Source: Rhodothermales bacterium
GTDB taxonomy: Bacteria; Bacteroidota; Rhodothermia; Rhodothermales; VXPQ01
Direction: 5' to 3'
NCBI GenBank assembly: GCA_022821845.1
Contig: JAJECT010000032.1
Location: 1-64,000 of the forward strand
DNA length: 64,000 nt
In this document: one piece after another, positions 40,002-49,153 of the stretch
Layout: each line of letters starts with the position of its first letter
Position numbering within the stretch: position 1 is the stretch's first letter
The notes under the pieces: model-generated
Told to the model about the DNA's origin: nothing
What the model saw: the letters and a program-made list of their open reading frames with translations, nothing else
Databases searched by the model: none
Translations under genes and position numbers: made by a program

Positions 40002-40475
40002 TTATAAATCCCAAAACGCTGTCCACCCGCCCCGCCGCTCTACGCGGCGTACGCCATCCTCAAGCGTGGCCGTAACAGAAATATTGCGCCGGACGAATTC
40101 CCATGCCTGCTCGACCAGTCCCGTTTCCACAATATTGCCGTTCGCGGCCATTAGCGGAGTCATTGGACCGCGCAGCGTCACACGCTCTTTGGCCGCATAG
40201 TCCTTTTCCGTTCCCGGAAACGCCGCCGCGTCGATGCCCGCCTGCGGCAAAAACCGATTGGGCGCGGCGCCAAAGAGTAGCATGCCCGAAAGGCTCGCGC
40301 CCTCTTCAACCATAATCCCCGTGTTGACCAGAAGGGTTTGCCACCCCTGCATGTCGTCATCTTCCGGTATGTCCTGCTCGCGAACCCGCCCGAAATAATC
40401 CTGGAGCCGAACCATATCCAGATCGCCCATAGACGTACCGGAAACAGGAATTTTCACTTTCGTAACCATACTCAA
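40002..40475 (-). pseudogene. Remnant of an AlbA_2/schlafen-type ATP-binding regulator
   Basis: The 157-residue reading frame contains the middle portion of a larger family: GTSMGDLDMVRLQDYFGRV, MLLFGAAPNRFLPQAG, FPGTEKDYAAKERVTLRGPM, NIVETGLVEQAWEFVRRN and TLEDGVRRVERR. In full-length AlbA_2-containing proteins of about 400-500 residues this segment is preceded by the AlbA_2 domain and followed by a GHKL-like ATPase region beginning Y/WDYPxEAVREA. Both are missing; the frame ends abruptly in GGWTAFWDL. I therefore read it as a fragment left after deletion, lying between thyA and the DUF3800 gene. Confidence 0.7.
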
Positions 40476-40517
40476 AACCCGCGGCTGGCGCGGCGCCTTT
40501 CAAGGCTTCATCCCCTT

Positions 40518-41312
40518 TCACACCGCGATCGGGGCCCGGATGTGCGCATGGGGGTAGTAATCCACGATCTTGAAATCGTCGTACGCATAGTCGTAGATGG
40601 AGGACGGCTTGCGACGGATGATCAAACGCGGCAAGGATGTCGGCTCGCGCTGGAGTTGCTCCCGGACCTGGTCCAGATGATTCAGATAAATATGGCAATC
40701 GCCGCCGGTCCATACGAATTCGCCCGGCTTCAGGTCGCACTGCTCGGCGAACATGTGCGTCAGTATGGCATAGGACGCAATATTGAAGGGCAAGCCCAGA
40801 AAACTGTCCACGCTTCGCTGGTAGAGCTGGCAGGATAACCGCCCCTGGGCCACATAGAACTGAAAGAGCGCGTGGCAGGGCGGGAGCGCCATGCGGTCCA
40901 GTTCGTCCACCTTCCAGGCGCTGACGATATGGCGGCGGGAATCGGGGTTCTCCCGAAGGCTTCGCAGCACGGCGTCGATCTGGTCGTGAATGCTCCCGTT
41001 GTCCCCTTCCCAGCGGCGCCACTGCTTTCCGTACACGGGACCCAGGTCGCCGTCCTCGTCCGCCCACTCGTCCCAGATCGTCACGCCATGGTCGTTCAGG
41101 TAGCGAACGTTCGTATCCCCGTTCAGAAACCAGAACAACTCGTGGAAAATGCTCCGAAGGTGCAGCTTCTTGGTGGTCAACAGGGGAAATCCCTCCGCCA
41201 GATCGAAGCGCATCTGATACCCGAAGGCGCTGATCGTACCCGTGCCCGTACGGTCGTTCTTGCGAACGCCGCGGTCCAGAATGTGCTGGAGATAGTCAAG
41301 ATACTGGCGCAT
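40518..41312 (-). CDS. thyA: Thymidylate synthase
   Basis: Methylates dUMP to dTMP using methylenetetrahydrofolate. At 264 residues it matches the E. coli enzyme in length. Motifs: [51 protein letters not shown], the catalytic Cys in [31 protein letters not shown], and the C-terminal [13 protein letters not shown]. The ATG at 41310-41312 gives the usual [12 protein letters not shown] start. Its product is coupled biochemically with folA further along the same strand. Confidence 0.97.
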   Translation of the reverse strand: MRQYLDYLQHILDRGVRKNDRTGTGTISAFGYQMRFDLAEGFPLLTTKKLHLRSIFHELFWFLNGDTNVRYLNDHGVTIWDEWADEDGDLGPVYGKQWRRWEGDNGSIHDQIDAVLRSLRENPDSRRHIVSAWKVDELDRMALPPCHALFQFYVAQGRLSCQLYQRSVDSFLGLPFNIASYAILTHMFAEQCDLKPGEFVWTGGDCHIYLNHLDQVREQLQREPTSLPRLIIRRKPSSIYDYAYDDFKIVDYYPHAHIRAPIAV

Positions 41313-41458
41313 CGGGACGGGATGGACCAGGGTTGGCGTTGGCGCTCGGGCGCCGGGCTGAAAATGGCTTGCGGAAAATGTAAATTATGGAATCTGCAGC
41401 GCATTATCATCAGACGGCGCCGATAGTTTTCCACATCTTGTCAAGCACTTCGGGCGGC

Positions 41459-41723
41459 GGCGCGTCACAGATTTGTCCAACGATGGACACCGGGGCCTGG
41501 GGTGCGCCTTTTCACGAAACATCGGGCCCGAATACGCACGCCAACCCATGAGCCTGCCTACCTTATGTATTTCGTGATAAGGCGCGTCACAGATTTGTCC
41601 AACGATGGACACCGGGGCCTGGGGTGCGCCTTTTAACGAAACATCGGGCCCCGAAAACGCACGCCAACCCATGAACCAGCCAACCCATTATGTATTCGTG
41701 AAAAGGCGCACCGCAGGCCCCGG
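41459..41723 (-). repeat. Tandem pair of ~122-bp repeats with an inverted partial third copy
   Basis: Unit A (41459-41580) and unit B (41581 to about 41704) both begin GGCGCGTCACAGATTTGTCC and match over nearly their full length with scattered differences. A 29-base segment at 41695-41723 (TTCGTGAAAAGGCGCACC onward) is the reverse complement of an internal part of the units (41490-41518) with about one mismatch, so a hairpin could form. On the minus strand each unit would encode a short peptide starting MGWRA. This fills most of the 582-base gap between thyA and the next gene; the remainder (41313-41458) shows nothing recognisable. Confidence 0.8.
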
Positions 41724-41733
41724 CAACCGCCTC

Positions 41734-41780
41734 GCCTTAATTATTAAGGCGGCGATTTTTCGCGCCTAATATTTTAAGGC
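41734..41780 (+). repeat. Double-hairpin dispersed repeat, copy 2 (CCTTAA-TTAAGG family)
   Basis: GCCTTAA-TTA-TTAAGGC, then a linker GGCGATTTTTCGC, then GCCTAA-TAT-TTTAAGGC. It has the same two-palindrome layout as the copies at 36599 and 56381 and is the most symmetrical of the three. It lies just after the tandem 122-bp repeats and upstream of a small hypothetical gene. Confidence 0.7.
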
Positions 41781-41894
41781 AGCGCGGAAAGCGGCGAAAT
41801 CTCTTGACCGGAACGGCTCGTATGCGGATATTGGCGGGGGCAGAAGATTTTCCGGCGGCGCCCGACACAGCCCTTTCCCTGCATCGCAAAGCAA

Positions 41895-42155
41895 ATGGAC
41901 CCGAACCTGCACCAGAAACAGGCCATAAATCACCTGAACAAGGTGCTGGACTATGCCCCGTTCGTCGCCGAAGAGGGCCAGGCCACGGTGCACCTGACGC
42001 AGGAGGACTGGCATGTGGTGGCCGACGCGCTTTTCAGGATGGACACCCCTGCGGAAATGATCCCGAAAAAGATCAGAAAATACCGCATCGCGAACGACTA
42101 CCGCACCATCCAGCTCGACACAGAGGACTGCCTGATCGACGTAGAAATGATCTGA
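41895..42155 (+). CDS. Small hypothetical protein
   Basis: An 86-residue reading frame starting with ATG at 41895 (MDPNLHQKQAINHLNKVLDY) and ending LDTEDCLIDVEMI. It is soluble, slightly acidic, with no signal peptide or membrane segment; the first half is predicted helical by eye (HLNKVLDYAPFVAEEG) and the second half contains KKIRKYRIANDYRTIQL. No family is recognised. Codon use is in line with neighbouring genes, which is the main reason to accept it. It stands alone, 236 bases upstream of korA on the same strand; that gap shows no other gene. Confidence 0.5.
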   Translation: MDPNLHQKQAINHLNKVLDYAPFVAEEGQATVHLTQEDWHVVADALFRMDTPAEMIPKKIRKYRIANDYRTIQLDTEDCLIDVEMI

Positions 42156-42391
42156 CGGCGCCCGGCTTCACAAAAAATCCTTATGCCGACGGCAAACGAT
42201 TTTGACCTGGCGCGAACTTGTCGCCTCATGCGGCGTTGCAAGTTTAATTATACCCTCCACCCGTCTGCAACCGGCCTGCCCCGATGACGCCATCGCCCGG
42301 CGCGCCCCTCGATACGACTCGACCCCGCCCGTAATAAGCGCAATCAGGTTGCCCCTTTCACACAGAAATTATTTGTAAAGACGCCGGCGTC

Positions 42392-44269
42392 ATGGCAGTC
42401 AAAACGCAGGAAAAAACGGTCCGGGAAATCCCCGAAGCCACCATCCTTTTCGCAGGAGATTCCGGCGACGGGATGCAGCTCGCCGGGGGACAGTTTACGC
42501 TGGCCAGCGCGTACGCCCGCAACGACCTGGCGACGCTGCCGGATTTCCCCGCAGAAATTCGCGCCCCGGCGGGCACGACCTACGGGGTGAGCGGCTTCCA
42601 GCTGCACTTCGGGTCCGTGAACGTGCGCACGCCCGGCGACGAAGTGGACGTGCTGGTGGCCATGAATCCGGCGGCGCTCAAGGTCAGCCTGGACAGGGTG
42701 CGCAAGGGCGGTACGCTCATCGTCAATGCGGACGCCTTCGGGAAGCGGGACCTGGACCTGGCCGGATACAACCAGAATCCGCTGGAAGACGACTCGCTGA
42801 AGGCGTACCGCGTGGTGCGGATTCCGCTCGCCAAACTGACGCACGAAACGCTAAGCGACGCCGATCTCGACAAAAAGACGATGGATCGGTGCAAAAATAT
42901 GTTTGCGCTGGGCCTGGCCCTGTGGATGTATTCGATGCCGATCGAACCGGCGCTCGAATGGCTGAGCAGCAAATTCGCCCGCAAGCCGGACATTCTGGAA
43001 GCAAACCGGCGCGTCCTGAAGAAGGGCAACCACTACGGAGAAACGGTAGAGGAATTCGCCGTCCGCTACGAAGTCCGCCCGGCCAAACTCAAGCCGGGCA
43101 AATACCGCGCGATTCTGGGTACGGAAGCGCTGGCTATGGGACTGATCGCCGCAAGCCGGAAATGCGGATTGCCCATTTTCTACGGATCGTATCCGATTAC
43201 GCCGGCCTCGGAAATTCTGCACGAACTCAGCCGGCACAAGAACTTCGGGGTGAAAACCTTCCAGGCGGAGGACGAAATCGCGGCGGCGGGCGCGGCGCTC
43301 GGCGCAAGTTTCGGGGGCTATCTCGGCGTTACGGCGACAAGCGGACCCGGCCTGGCTCTGAAAAGCGAAACGGTCGCCCTGGCCGTCATGGCGGAATTGC
43401 CGCTGGTCATCGTGAACATGCAGCGCGGCGGGCCTTCCACAGGCCTTCCCACGAAAACCGAACAGGCCGACCTGTTGCAGGCCCTATTCGGACGAAACGG
43501 CGAAGCGCCCCTGCCGGTCATTGCGCCGGGAACGCCGGGGGACTGTTTTTACGCCGCCTTTGAAGCCTGTCGCATAGCCATCCGGTACATGACGCCGGTT
43601 ATCCTGCTTTCGGACGGGTATCTGGGCACGGGCTCCGAGCCCTGGCTCATTCCCAACGCAGACGATCTGGAAGATTTTACGCCGTCTTTCGCCACGGCGC
43701 CGAACCGAACCGTGGACGGCAAGGACGTTTTCCTGCCCTACGTTCGGGACGAGAAAACGCTGGCGCGGCCCTGGGCCAAACCGGGTACGGCGGGCCTCGA
43801 ACACCGACTCGGCGGACTGGAAAAAGAGCACGAAACGGGCAATGTGTCGTACGAGCCGGAAAACCACGAATACATGGTGAAACTGCGCGCCGAGAAGGTG
43901 GAGCGCGTGGCGCAGGACATTCCGCCGCTGGAAGTGTTCGGCGCGCAGGAAGGAGATTTGCTCGTGGTCGGGTGGGGATCGACGCAAGGGGCCATCGAAA
44001 CCGCCGTGGACGCCTGCGTAGCCCGGGGCCTTCGCGTGGGCGCCGTGCACTTGCGACACCTTGCGCCCTTGCCGAACGACCTCGGCAAAATACTCAGCCG
44101 CTACGAATATGCGCTGGCCCCCGAGTTGAACAATGGCCAGCTGGTCCGCCTGCTGCGCGAACGGTTCCTCTTGCCCGTCGCCTCGCTCCGAAAAATCAAA
44201 GGGTTGCCTTTCAAGGCGCGTGAGATCGAAAAGGAGATTTGCGACATGCTCGGAATTTCCATCGCATAA
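42392..44269 (+). CDS. korA: 2-oxoacid:ferredoxin oxidoreductase, fused gamma-alpha subunit (KorA-like)
   Basis: Large subunit of the enzyme that oxidatively decarboxylates 2-oxoglutarate (or a related 2-oxoacid) with ferredoxin. The 625-residue product has an N-terminal gamma domain (ILFAGDSGDGMQLAGGQFT, about 18-36; TTYGVSGFQLHFGSVNV) and a C-terminal alpha domain with YGSYPITPASEILHELS, GGYLGVTATSGPGLALKSE and IVNMQRGGPSTGLPTKTEQA. The gamma-alpha fusion is the usual KorA arrangement in two-subunit enzymes. It ends with LPFKAREIEKEICDMLGIS. korB starts 40 bases later. In organisms of this type the pair may replace 2-oxoglutarate dehydrogenase in the TCA cycle (inference). Confidence 0.93.
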   Translation: MAVKTQEKTVREIPEATILFAGDSGDGMQLAGGQFTLASAYARNDLATLPDFPAEIRAPAGTTYGVSGFQLHFGSVNVRTPGDEVDVLVAMNPAALKVSLDRVRKGGTLIVNADAFGKRDLDLAGYNQNPLEDDSLKAYRVVRIPLAKLTHETLSDADLDKKTMDRCKNMFALGLALWMYSMPIEPALEWLSSKFARKPDILEANRRVLKKGNHYGETVEEFAVRYEVRPAKLKPGKYRAILGTEALAMGLIAASRKCGLPIFYGSYPITPASEILHELSRHKNFGVKTFQAEDEIAAAGAALGASFGGYLGVTATSGPGLALKSETVALAVMAELPLVIVNMQRGGPSTGLPTKTEQADLLQALFGRNGEAPLPVIAPGTPGDCFYAAFEACRIAIRYMTPVILLSDGYLGTGSEPWLIPNADDLEDFTPSFATAPNRTVDGKDVFLPYVRDEKTLARPWAKPGTAGLEHRLGGLEKEHETGNVSYEPENHEYMVKLRAEKVERVAQDIPPLEVFGAQEGDLLVVGWGSTQGAIETAVDACVARGLRVGAVHLRHLAPLPNDLGKILSRYEYALAPELNNGQLVRLLRERFLLPVASLRKIKGLPFKAREIEKEICDMLGISIA

Positions 44270-44309
44270 ACCCCTGCCATCCGCCGGGACGACGCGGTCC
44301 CTGTTCGTT

Positions 44310-45512
44310 ATGAACGACGTCAACGGAAAACCCGATCCTGTTTCGCCTTCAGGTAAAAAGCCGGGCAAAAAACCGGCCATGCCGCCCGCGGGCAAAAAAC
44401 CGACGCTGCCTCCGGCAGGCAAGAAGCCCGCAGGCCTGCCCGGTCGCAAGCCCGCGGGGCCCGGCGGAGGAAAAAAACCGTCCCTCCCGATGGGCGCGGG
44501 CGGCGACGGCGCGCCCGCCGGCCTCACCAGAAAGGATTTTGCGACCGATCAGGACGTGCGCTGGTGTCCGGGATGCGGAGACTACGCGATCCTCGCCACC
44601 ATGCAACGGCTCATGCCCGAACTGGGCGTCCCCAGGGAAAAAACCGTCTTCGTTAGCGGAATCGGCTGTTCGAGCCGCTTCCCGTACTACATGAATACGT
44701 ACGGACTGCATTCCATCCATGGACGCGCCCCGGCGATCGCTACGGGACTCAAAGCCAGCCGCCCGGACCTGGACGTCTGGATCGTCACAGGCGACGGCGA
44801 CGCCCTTTCCATAGGCGGAAACCATCTCATCCACCTGCTGCGCCGGAACGTAAACGTGCAGCTGCTGCTCTTCAACAACCAGATATACGGCCTGACGAAA
44901 GGACAATACAGCCCCACGTCGGAGCAGGGCAAGGTCACGAAAAGCACGCCGTACGGGTCCGTGGACCATCCATTTTTTCCCGTACCGCTCGCCTTGGGCG
45001 CAGACGCCACGTTCGTTGCGCGCACCATGGACCGAGATCCCAAACACATGCAGGCGATGATGCGGCGGGCGCACGACCACCAGGGCGCCGCGTTCCTGGA
45101 AATCTACCAGAATTGCAACATTTTCAACGACGGGGCCTTCTTCGAATTCACGGAACGGAACACGAAGGCGCACAGCGCGATTTTCCTGGAGCATGGCAAG
45201 CCGCTCGTATACGACAACGGGCAGCGCGGCCTGCGCCTGAAGAGTTTCGCACTCGAATCCATTGATCTCTCCACCGGGAAATGGTCCGTGGACGACTGCC
45301 TGGTATACGACGAAGGCAGCATCGAACTGGCGAACATCGTATCGCGGATGTCCTGGCAGAAAGACCTTCCGCGCCCGTTCGGGGTGTTTTTCCGGGAAGA
45401 TCGGCCTTCCTACGACGAACTCGTGCAGCGGCAAATAGACGACGTCACCGTCCGGCGCGGCGAAGGAGACCTCGCCGCCTTGCTGAACGCCGGCAATACG
45501 TGGGAAATTTAG
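44310..45512 (+). CDS. korB: 2-oxoacid:ferredoxin oxidoreductase beta subunit (KorB-like) with Lys/Pro/Gly-rich N-terminal extension
   Basis: Thiamine-diphosphate-binding subunit. From about residue 70 the core is standard: VRWCPGCGDYAILATMQRLM with cluster-ligand Cys residues, FVSGIGCSSRFPYYMNTYG, the TPP/Mg motif GDGDALSIGGNHLIHLLRRN and LLFNNQIYGLTKGQYSPTS. The product is 400 residues; the core alone would be about 330. The extra N-terminal ~65 residues are low-complexity, with repeats of the type PPAGKKP (GKKPAMPPAGKKPTLPPAG, KPAGLPGRKPAGPGGGKK). The ATG at 44310 is the plausible start; no later in-frame ATG precedes the core. The extension is unusual and its role is unknown. Confidence 0.92.
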   Translation: MNDVNGKPDPVSPSGKKPGKKPAMPPAGKKPTLPPAGKKPAGLPGRKPAGPGGGKKPSLPMGAGGDGAPAGLTRKDFATDQDVRWCPGCGDYAILATMQRLMPELGVPREKTVFVSGIGCSSRFPYYMNTYGLHSIHGRAPAIATGLKASRPDLDVWIVTGDGDALSIGGNHLIHLLRRNVNVQLLLFNNQIYGLTKGQYSPTSEQGKVTKSTPYGSVDHPFFPVPLALGADATFVARTMDRDPKHMQAMMRRAHDHQGAAFLEIYQNCNIFNDGAFFEFTERNTKAHSAIFLEHGKPLVYDNGQRGLRLKSFALESIDLSTGKWSVDDCLVYDEGSIELANIVSRMSWQKDLPRPFGVFFREDRPSYDELVQRQIDDVTVRRGEGDLAALLNAGNTWEI

Positions 45513-45518
45513 GGAGCC

Positions 45519-46760
45519 CTACGGCTTCCAGGTTCCCTGGGCCACGGCGGGGACGAAATCTTCCAGCCCGTCCGGTTTCCAGGACAGGGTGCGCTCCATT
45601 TCGGCGCTCATGTACGCCGTCATAAGGAGTTCCACCACCTCAAGCCCGGCATGGAAGTCCACGTCGGACTGCTTCCCGTCCAGAAACTGCTGCACGAAGT
45701 AGCGATTCTCGTTCTCGTAGCCGTACTCGCACGCCTCGTTGCCCACCACCGGCATCAGCCCCTGCTCGGCGTTCTGCTTCTCAACCAGGTCTTCCCCCTC
45801 TCCCCCCGACACTTTCCGGCTGAAGAACAGCTTCGTACCGGCGTCCAGCGTGTTGTGGTACATGGAATATTCGGGTCCCAGCAATTCGGAACTGAGCCGC
45901 AACCCCGCGCCCACGAAACTCCACGACGTGGTCACTTCCGCAATCAACGGACGCCCCTCTTCGTCCTCGTATTCGATGGTGGCGCGCGCAAAATCCTCCG
46001 ACGGACGATGGGCGTAGTCTACCTCCGGCCCGAATCGCTTTTTGAGGTCCTCTACGTACTGCGGACGCGACCATTTGAGGCTGGCGATCTTGGCCGTGAC
46101 TTTCCTGAGGCGAATGCTGCCCCGGGGCGCGCCCGGCGCCGTAAGCAAGTACCGACCGACCTCCACGCTGTGGCACATCATGTCGTTCAGTACGCCGCCG
46201 CCCTGCATCTCCCCCTGCCAGAACCAGGGCGCGTGCGGACCGCTATGCTCTTCGGCGGCGCGGGCCAGATAGGGACGGCCCGTAATGGCCGCCGCCCGCC
46301 GCCACGCGATTTCGTGGCCGCGCACCAGGCCCGGCTCGAAAAGTTGATCTTCAAGATAGCCGTGCAGGACGCCCGCCTCCTCGATCAGTTCAACGACCCG
46401 TTTCGCCTCCCGCACGTTGCGGGCCAGCGGTTTCTCGCAAGCGATGCCAACCAGTTCGCCCTTGCCGGACTTGAGCGCCGCCACGATTTCTTCCATGTTC
46501 TCGATGCGCTTGTGGTTCGGGCCGCATATCCAGAGCGCGTCGATGGCGGGGTCCGCCACCATGTCGGTGATCGAATCGTAGGCTTTGGCTTCGCCTACGC
46601 GAAGTTCGCGCGCATAGGCGGCCGTGCTCGCCGCCCGCTCGCGGTTCGGACTCCATATCCCCAGCACGTCCGCATCGCGAACTGCCTGCCAGGACAACAA
46701 ATGAAACCGGGTAATGAACCCGCTGCCGATGAAACCTACGCCAAGTCGTCGTTGAGCCAT
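45519..46760 (-). CDS. Gfo/Idh/MocA-family oxidoreductase
   Basis: NAD(P)-dependent sugar or cyclitol oxidoreductase of 413 residues. The N-terminal Rossmann motif is LGVGFIGSGFITRFHLLSW (about 6-24) and the family signature CEKPLARN lies near 120, followed by an alpha/beta substrate domain containing GEMQGGGVLNDMMCHSVEVG with a probable catalytic His. It is convergent with korB (stops 6 bases apart) and divergent from the TRAP transporter operon (164 bases), suggesting shared control of uptake and oxidation of one substrate. The ATG at 46758-46760 is chosen because the Rossmann strand begins right after it. The substrate is not identified. Confidence 0.88.
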   Translation of the reverse strand: MAQRRLGVGFIGSGFITRFHLLSWQAVRDADVLGIWSPNRERAASTAAYARELRVGEAKAYDSITDMVADPAIDALWICGPNHKRIENMEEIVAALKSGKGELVGIACEKPLARNVREAKRVVELIEEAGVLHGYLEDQLFEPGLVRGHEIAWRRAAAITGRPYLARAAEEHSGPHAPWFWQGEMQGGGVLNDMMCHSVEVGRYLLTAPGAPRGSIRLRKVTAKIASLKWSRPQYVEDLKKRFGPEVDYAHRPSEDFARATIEYEDEEGRPLIAEVTTSWSFVGAGLRLSSELLGPEYSMYHNTLDAGTKLFFSRKVSGGEGEDLVEKQNAEQGLMPVVGNEACEYGYENENRYFVQQFLDGKQSDVDFHAGLEVVELLMTAYMSAEMERTLSWKPDGLEDFVPAVAQGTWKP

Positions 46761-46924
46761 GCTTGAATTCGTGTTTTTGCGTACAGGATGGTGCGTATAG
46801 CCAAACAAAGTAGGCATTTCATGCGTTCCCGTGCGTAGCATTCAGGCAAAGAAATTTCCTGGCGCGCCGCAGGCATACGACGAATGACCGCAGCCGCCCC
46901 GCCGCATCACGCAAACCAGACGCC

Positions 46925-48046
46925 ATGAAACGCCGCGCTTTTCTCAAAACGGCCGCCGCCGGAATAGCCGGAAGCAGCCTCCTCGCCGGATGCGGCGGAG
47001 GCGCCAACGAAACCGGCGACGCCCCCGGCGCGCGAACCCGTCCGCAGGTCCGCTGGCGCCTCATATCCAGTTACCCCCGATCCCTCGACACGATTTTCGG
47101 CGTGTCGGAGGAGGCGGCCCGGCGCGTGGCCGCCTTGACGGAAGGACGCTTTCAGATTCAGGTTTTCCCGCCGGGCGAACTGGCCCCGGCGACCGAAGTG
47201 CTGGGCGCCGTGCAGAAAGGCGCCGTGGAAATGGGCCATTCCGCCAGTTATTATTATACGGGACACCATCCGGCGCTTGTCTTCGACACGGGTACGCCGT
47301 TCGGCCTTTCCTCGCGACAGCAAACAGCCTGGCTCCGCCATGGCGGCGGCCTGGAGTTGATTCGATCGATCTATGCGGATTTCAACATAATTAATTTTCC
47401 CGGCGGCAATACGGGCGCGCAGATGGGCGGCTGGTTTCGACGGGAAATCAATACGCTCGAAGACTTGCAGGGCCTCAAAATGCGCATTCCGGGGCTGGGA
47501 GGCCAGGTCATGAACGAACTGGGCGTGACCGTGCAGCTCATAGCGGGGGGCGAACTGTACCAGGCGCTGGAGCGCGGCGCGCTCGACGCGGCGGAATGGG
47601 GCGGTCCGCACGACGACATGCGCCTCGGCTTCCATGAAATCGCGCCGTATTATTACTATCCGGGGTGGTGGGAACCCGGACCCGGCGTATCCTTTATGGT
47701 CAACCGGGGCGCCTGGGACGCGCTGCCCTCCGCATACCAGGAAGCCCTCGCAGCCGCCACCGCCGAGGCGGGCCTGCGCATGCTTGCGCGGTACGACGCC
47801 CGCAATCAGGAAGCGTTTCGGGAAATGCGCGAGGAAAACGCCATCCGGATCCGGCCCTTTTCTCGAGAGATGATGCAGGAAGCGGAACGCATTACCATGG
47901 ACCTGATAGAAAGCGACGCAGCGCAAGACCCCGCCTATCGGCAGGTATACGATTCGTTCCGGGCCTTCCGGGAAGATGCGTACGCCTGGTTCGCCGCATC
48001 GGAACATGCCTTTGCCTCCTTTGCGTATCCCCGCGCAATTTCATGA
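46925..48046 (+). CDS. dctP: TRAP transporter substrate-binding lipoprotein, TakP/DctP-like (copy 1)
   Basis: Periplasmic ligand-binding subunit of a TRAP transporter, 373 residues. The N-terminus MKRRAFLKTAAAGIAGSSLL with LAGC is a twin-arginine signal followed by a lipobox (Cys 25), so it is exported folded and lipid-anchored. The mature part shows the DctP fold: EGRFQIQVFPPGELAPATEV, FPGGNTGAQMGGWFRRE, LKMRIPGLGGQVMNELGV with the conserved ligand-binding Arg, and YYYYPGWWEPGPGVSFMVN. The last motif resembles 2-keto-acid-binding TakP proteins, so an alpha-keto or sugar acid ligand is likely (inference). Its stop overlaps the next start as ATGA. Confidence 0.9.
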   Translation: MKRRAFLKTAAAGIAGSSLLAGCGGGANETGDAPGARTRPQVRWRLISSYPRSLDTIFGVSEEAARRVAALTEGRFQIQVFPPGELAPATEVLGAVQKGAVEMGHSASYYYTGHHPALVFDTGTPFGLSSRQQTAWLRHGGGLELIRSIYADFNIINFPGGNTGAQMGGWFRREINTLEDLQGLKMRIPGLGGQVMNELGVTVQLIAGGELYQALERGALDAAEWGGPHDDMRLGFHEIAPYYYYPGWWEPGPGVSFMVNRGAWDALPSAYQEALAAATAEAGLRMLARYDARNQEAFREMREENAIRIRPFSREMMQEAERITMDLIESDAAQDPAYRQVYDSFRAFREDAYAWFAASEHAFASFAYPRAIS

Positions 48047-49125
48047 AACGACGAGATTTTCTTCGCGCCGCCGCGCCGGGTTCGCAAGAGGCGCCCGCTT
48101 CGGAAGCGCCCGCCGTACAAACCCGGCCCCGCGTTGCGTGGCGCCTGGCGTCCAGTTTCCCGAACGGTCTGGACACGATCTACGGCGCCGCCGAAACGCT
48201 GGCCCGCCGCGTGGAGGCGCTTACGGAAGGGCGTTTTCGCATCCGCTCGTATCCCGCCGGAGAACTCATTCCGCCGCTGGAGGTGCTGAGCGCCGTGCAG
48301 AACGGAACGGTCCAGGCGGGACACAGCGCAAGCTATTACTTTCAGGGCAAGAACCCCGCCCTCGTCTTCGACTGCACCATCCCGTTCGGGCTATCGGCGC
48401 GGCAACTCAACGCCTGGTTCTACTATGGGGAAGGCCTTGCGCTTACGCGAGAACTGTTTGCGGATTTCAATGTGATCAATTTTCCCGGCGGCAATACGGG
48501 CGCGCAGATGGGCGGCTGGTTTCGGCGCGAAATCGGGTCGCTCCAGGATTTGCGCGGACTGAAAATGCGCATTCCGGGACTGGGCGGCGAAGTCATGAAT
48601 CGTCTGGACGTGACGGTGCAGGTGATTCCGGGGGGCGAAATTTACCTGGCGCTCGAACGCGGCGCCATCGACGCCACGGAATGGGTAGGGCCGTACGACG
48701 ACGAAAAACTCGGGTTTCAGGAGATTGCGAAGAATTATTACTACCCGGGATGGTGGGAACCCGGACCCGGCCTTTCGTTCTACGTAAATCGGGACGCCTG
48801 GGACGCCTTGCCGACCGCGTACCAGGAAGCCTTCCGAACGGCCGCCGCCGAGGCCAACGAACATATGCTGGCGCTCTACGACGCCCGCAACGGACCGGCC
48901 TTGCGACGCCTGGTGGCGGGCGGGGTGCAGTTGCATCCGTTCCCGGAAGAAGTGATGACGGCGGCAAGAAGGATTACGGAAGAAGTGCTTGAAGAATTCG
49001 CCAGCGATCCTGCGTACCGCAAGGTGTACGCAGCCTGCAAGGCATGGCGCGACGACGCCTACCGGTGGTTCGGGACCGCCGAACTGGCGTACGGCGATTA
49101 TGTTTTCGGTACGGGAAACCGGTAA
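48043..49125 (+). CDS. dctP: TRAP transporter substrate-binding protein, TakP/DctP-like (copy 2), with shortened leader
   Basis: A tandem paralogue of the preceding gene (360 residues; long identical stretches such as INFPGGNTGAQMGGWFRREI). The ligand-binding motifs are conserved: LKMRIPGLGGEVMNRLDV and YYYPGWWEPGPGLSFYVN. The leader is odd: MKRRDFLRAAAPGSQEAPAS keeps the twin Arg but lacks the hydrophobic core and lipobox present in copy 1, as if about a dozen residues had been deleted. Export may therefore be impaired. The ATG at 48043 overlaps the stop of copy 1 by 4 bases (ATGA). The permease genes follow after 28 bases. Confidence 0.88.
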   Translation: MKRRDFLRAAAPGSQEAPASEAPAVQTRPRVAWRLASSFPNGLDTIYGAAETLARRVEALTEGRFRIRSYPAGELIPPLEVLSAVQNGTVQAGHSASYYFQGKNPALVFDCTIPFGLSARQLNAWFYYGEGLALTRELFADFNVINFPGGNTGAQMGGWFRREIGSLQDLRGLKMRIPGLGGEVMNRLDVTVQVIPGGEIYLALERGAIDATEWVGPYDDEKLGFQEIAKNYYYPGWWEPGPGLSFYVNRDAWDALPTAYQEAFRTAAAEANEHMLALYDARNGPALRRLVAGGVQLHPFPEEVMTAARRITEEVLEEFASDPAYRKVYAACKAWRDDAYRWFGTAELAYGDYVFGTGNR

Positions 49126-49153
49126 GGATTCGCTGCGTCATCCAGAATGCTCC

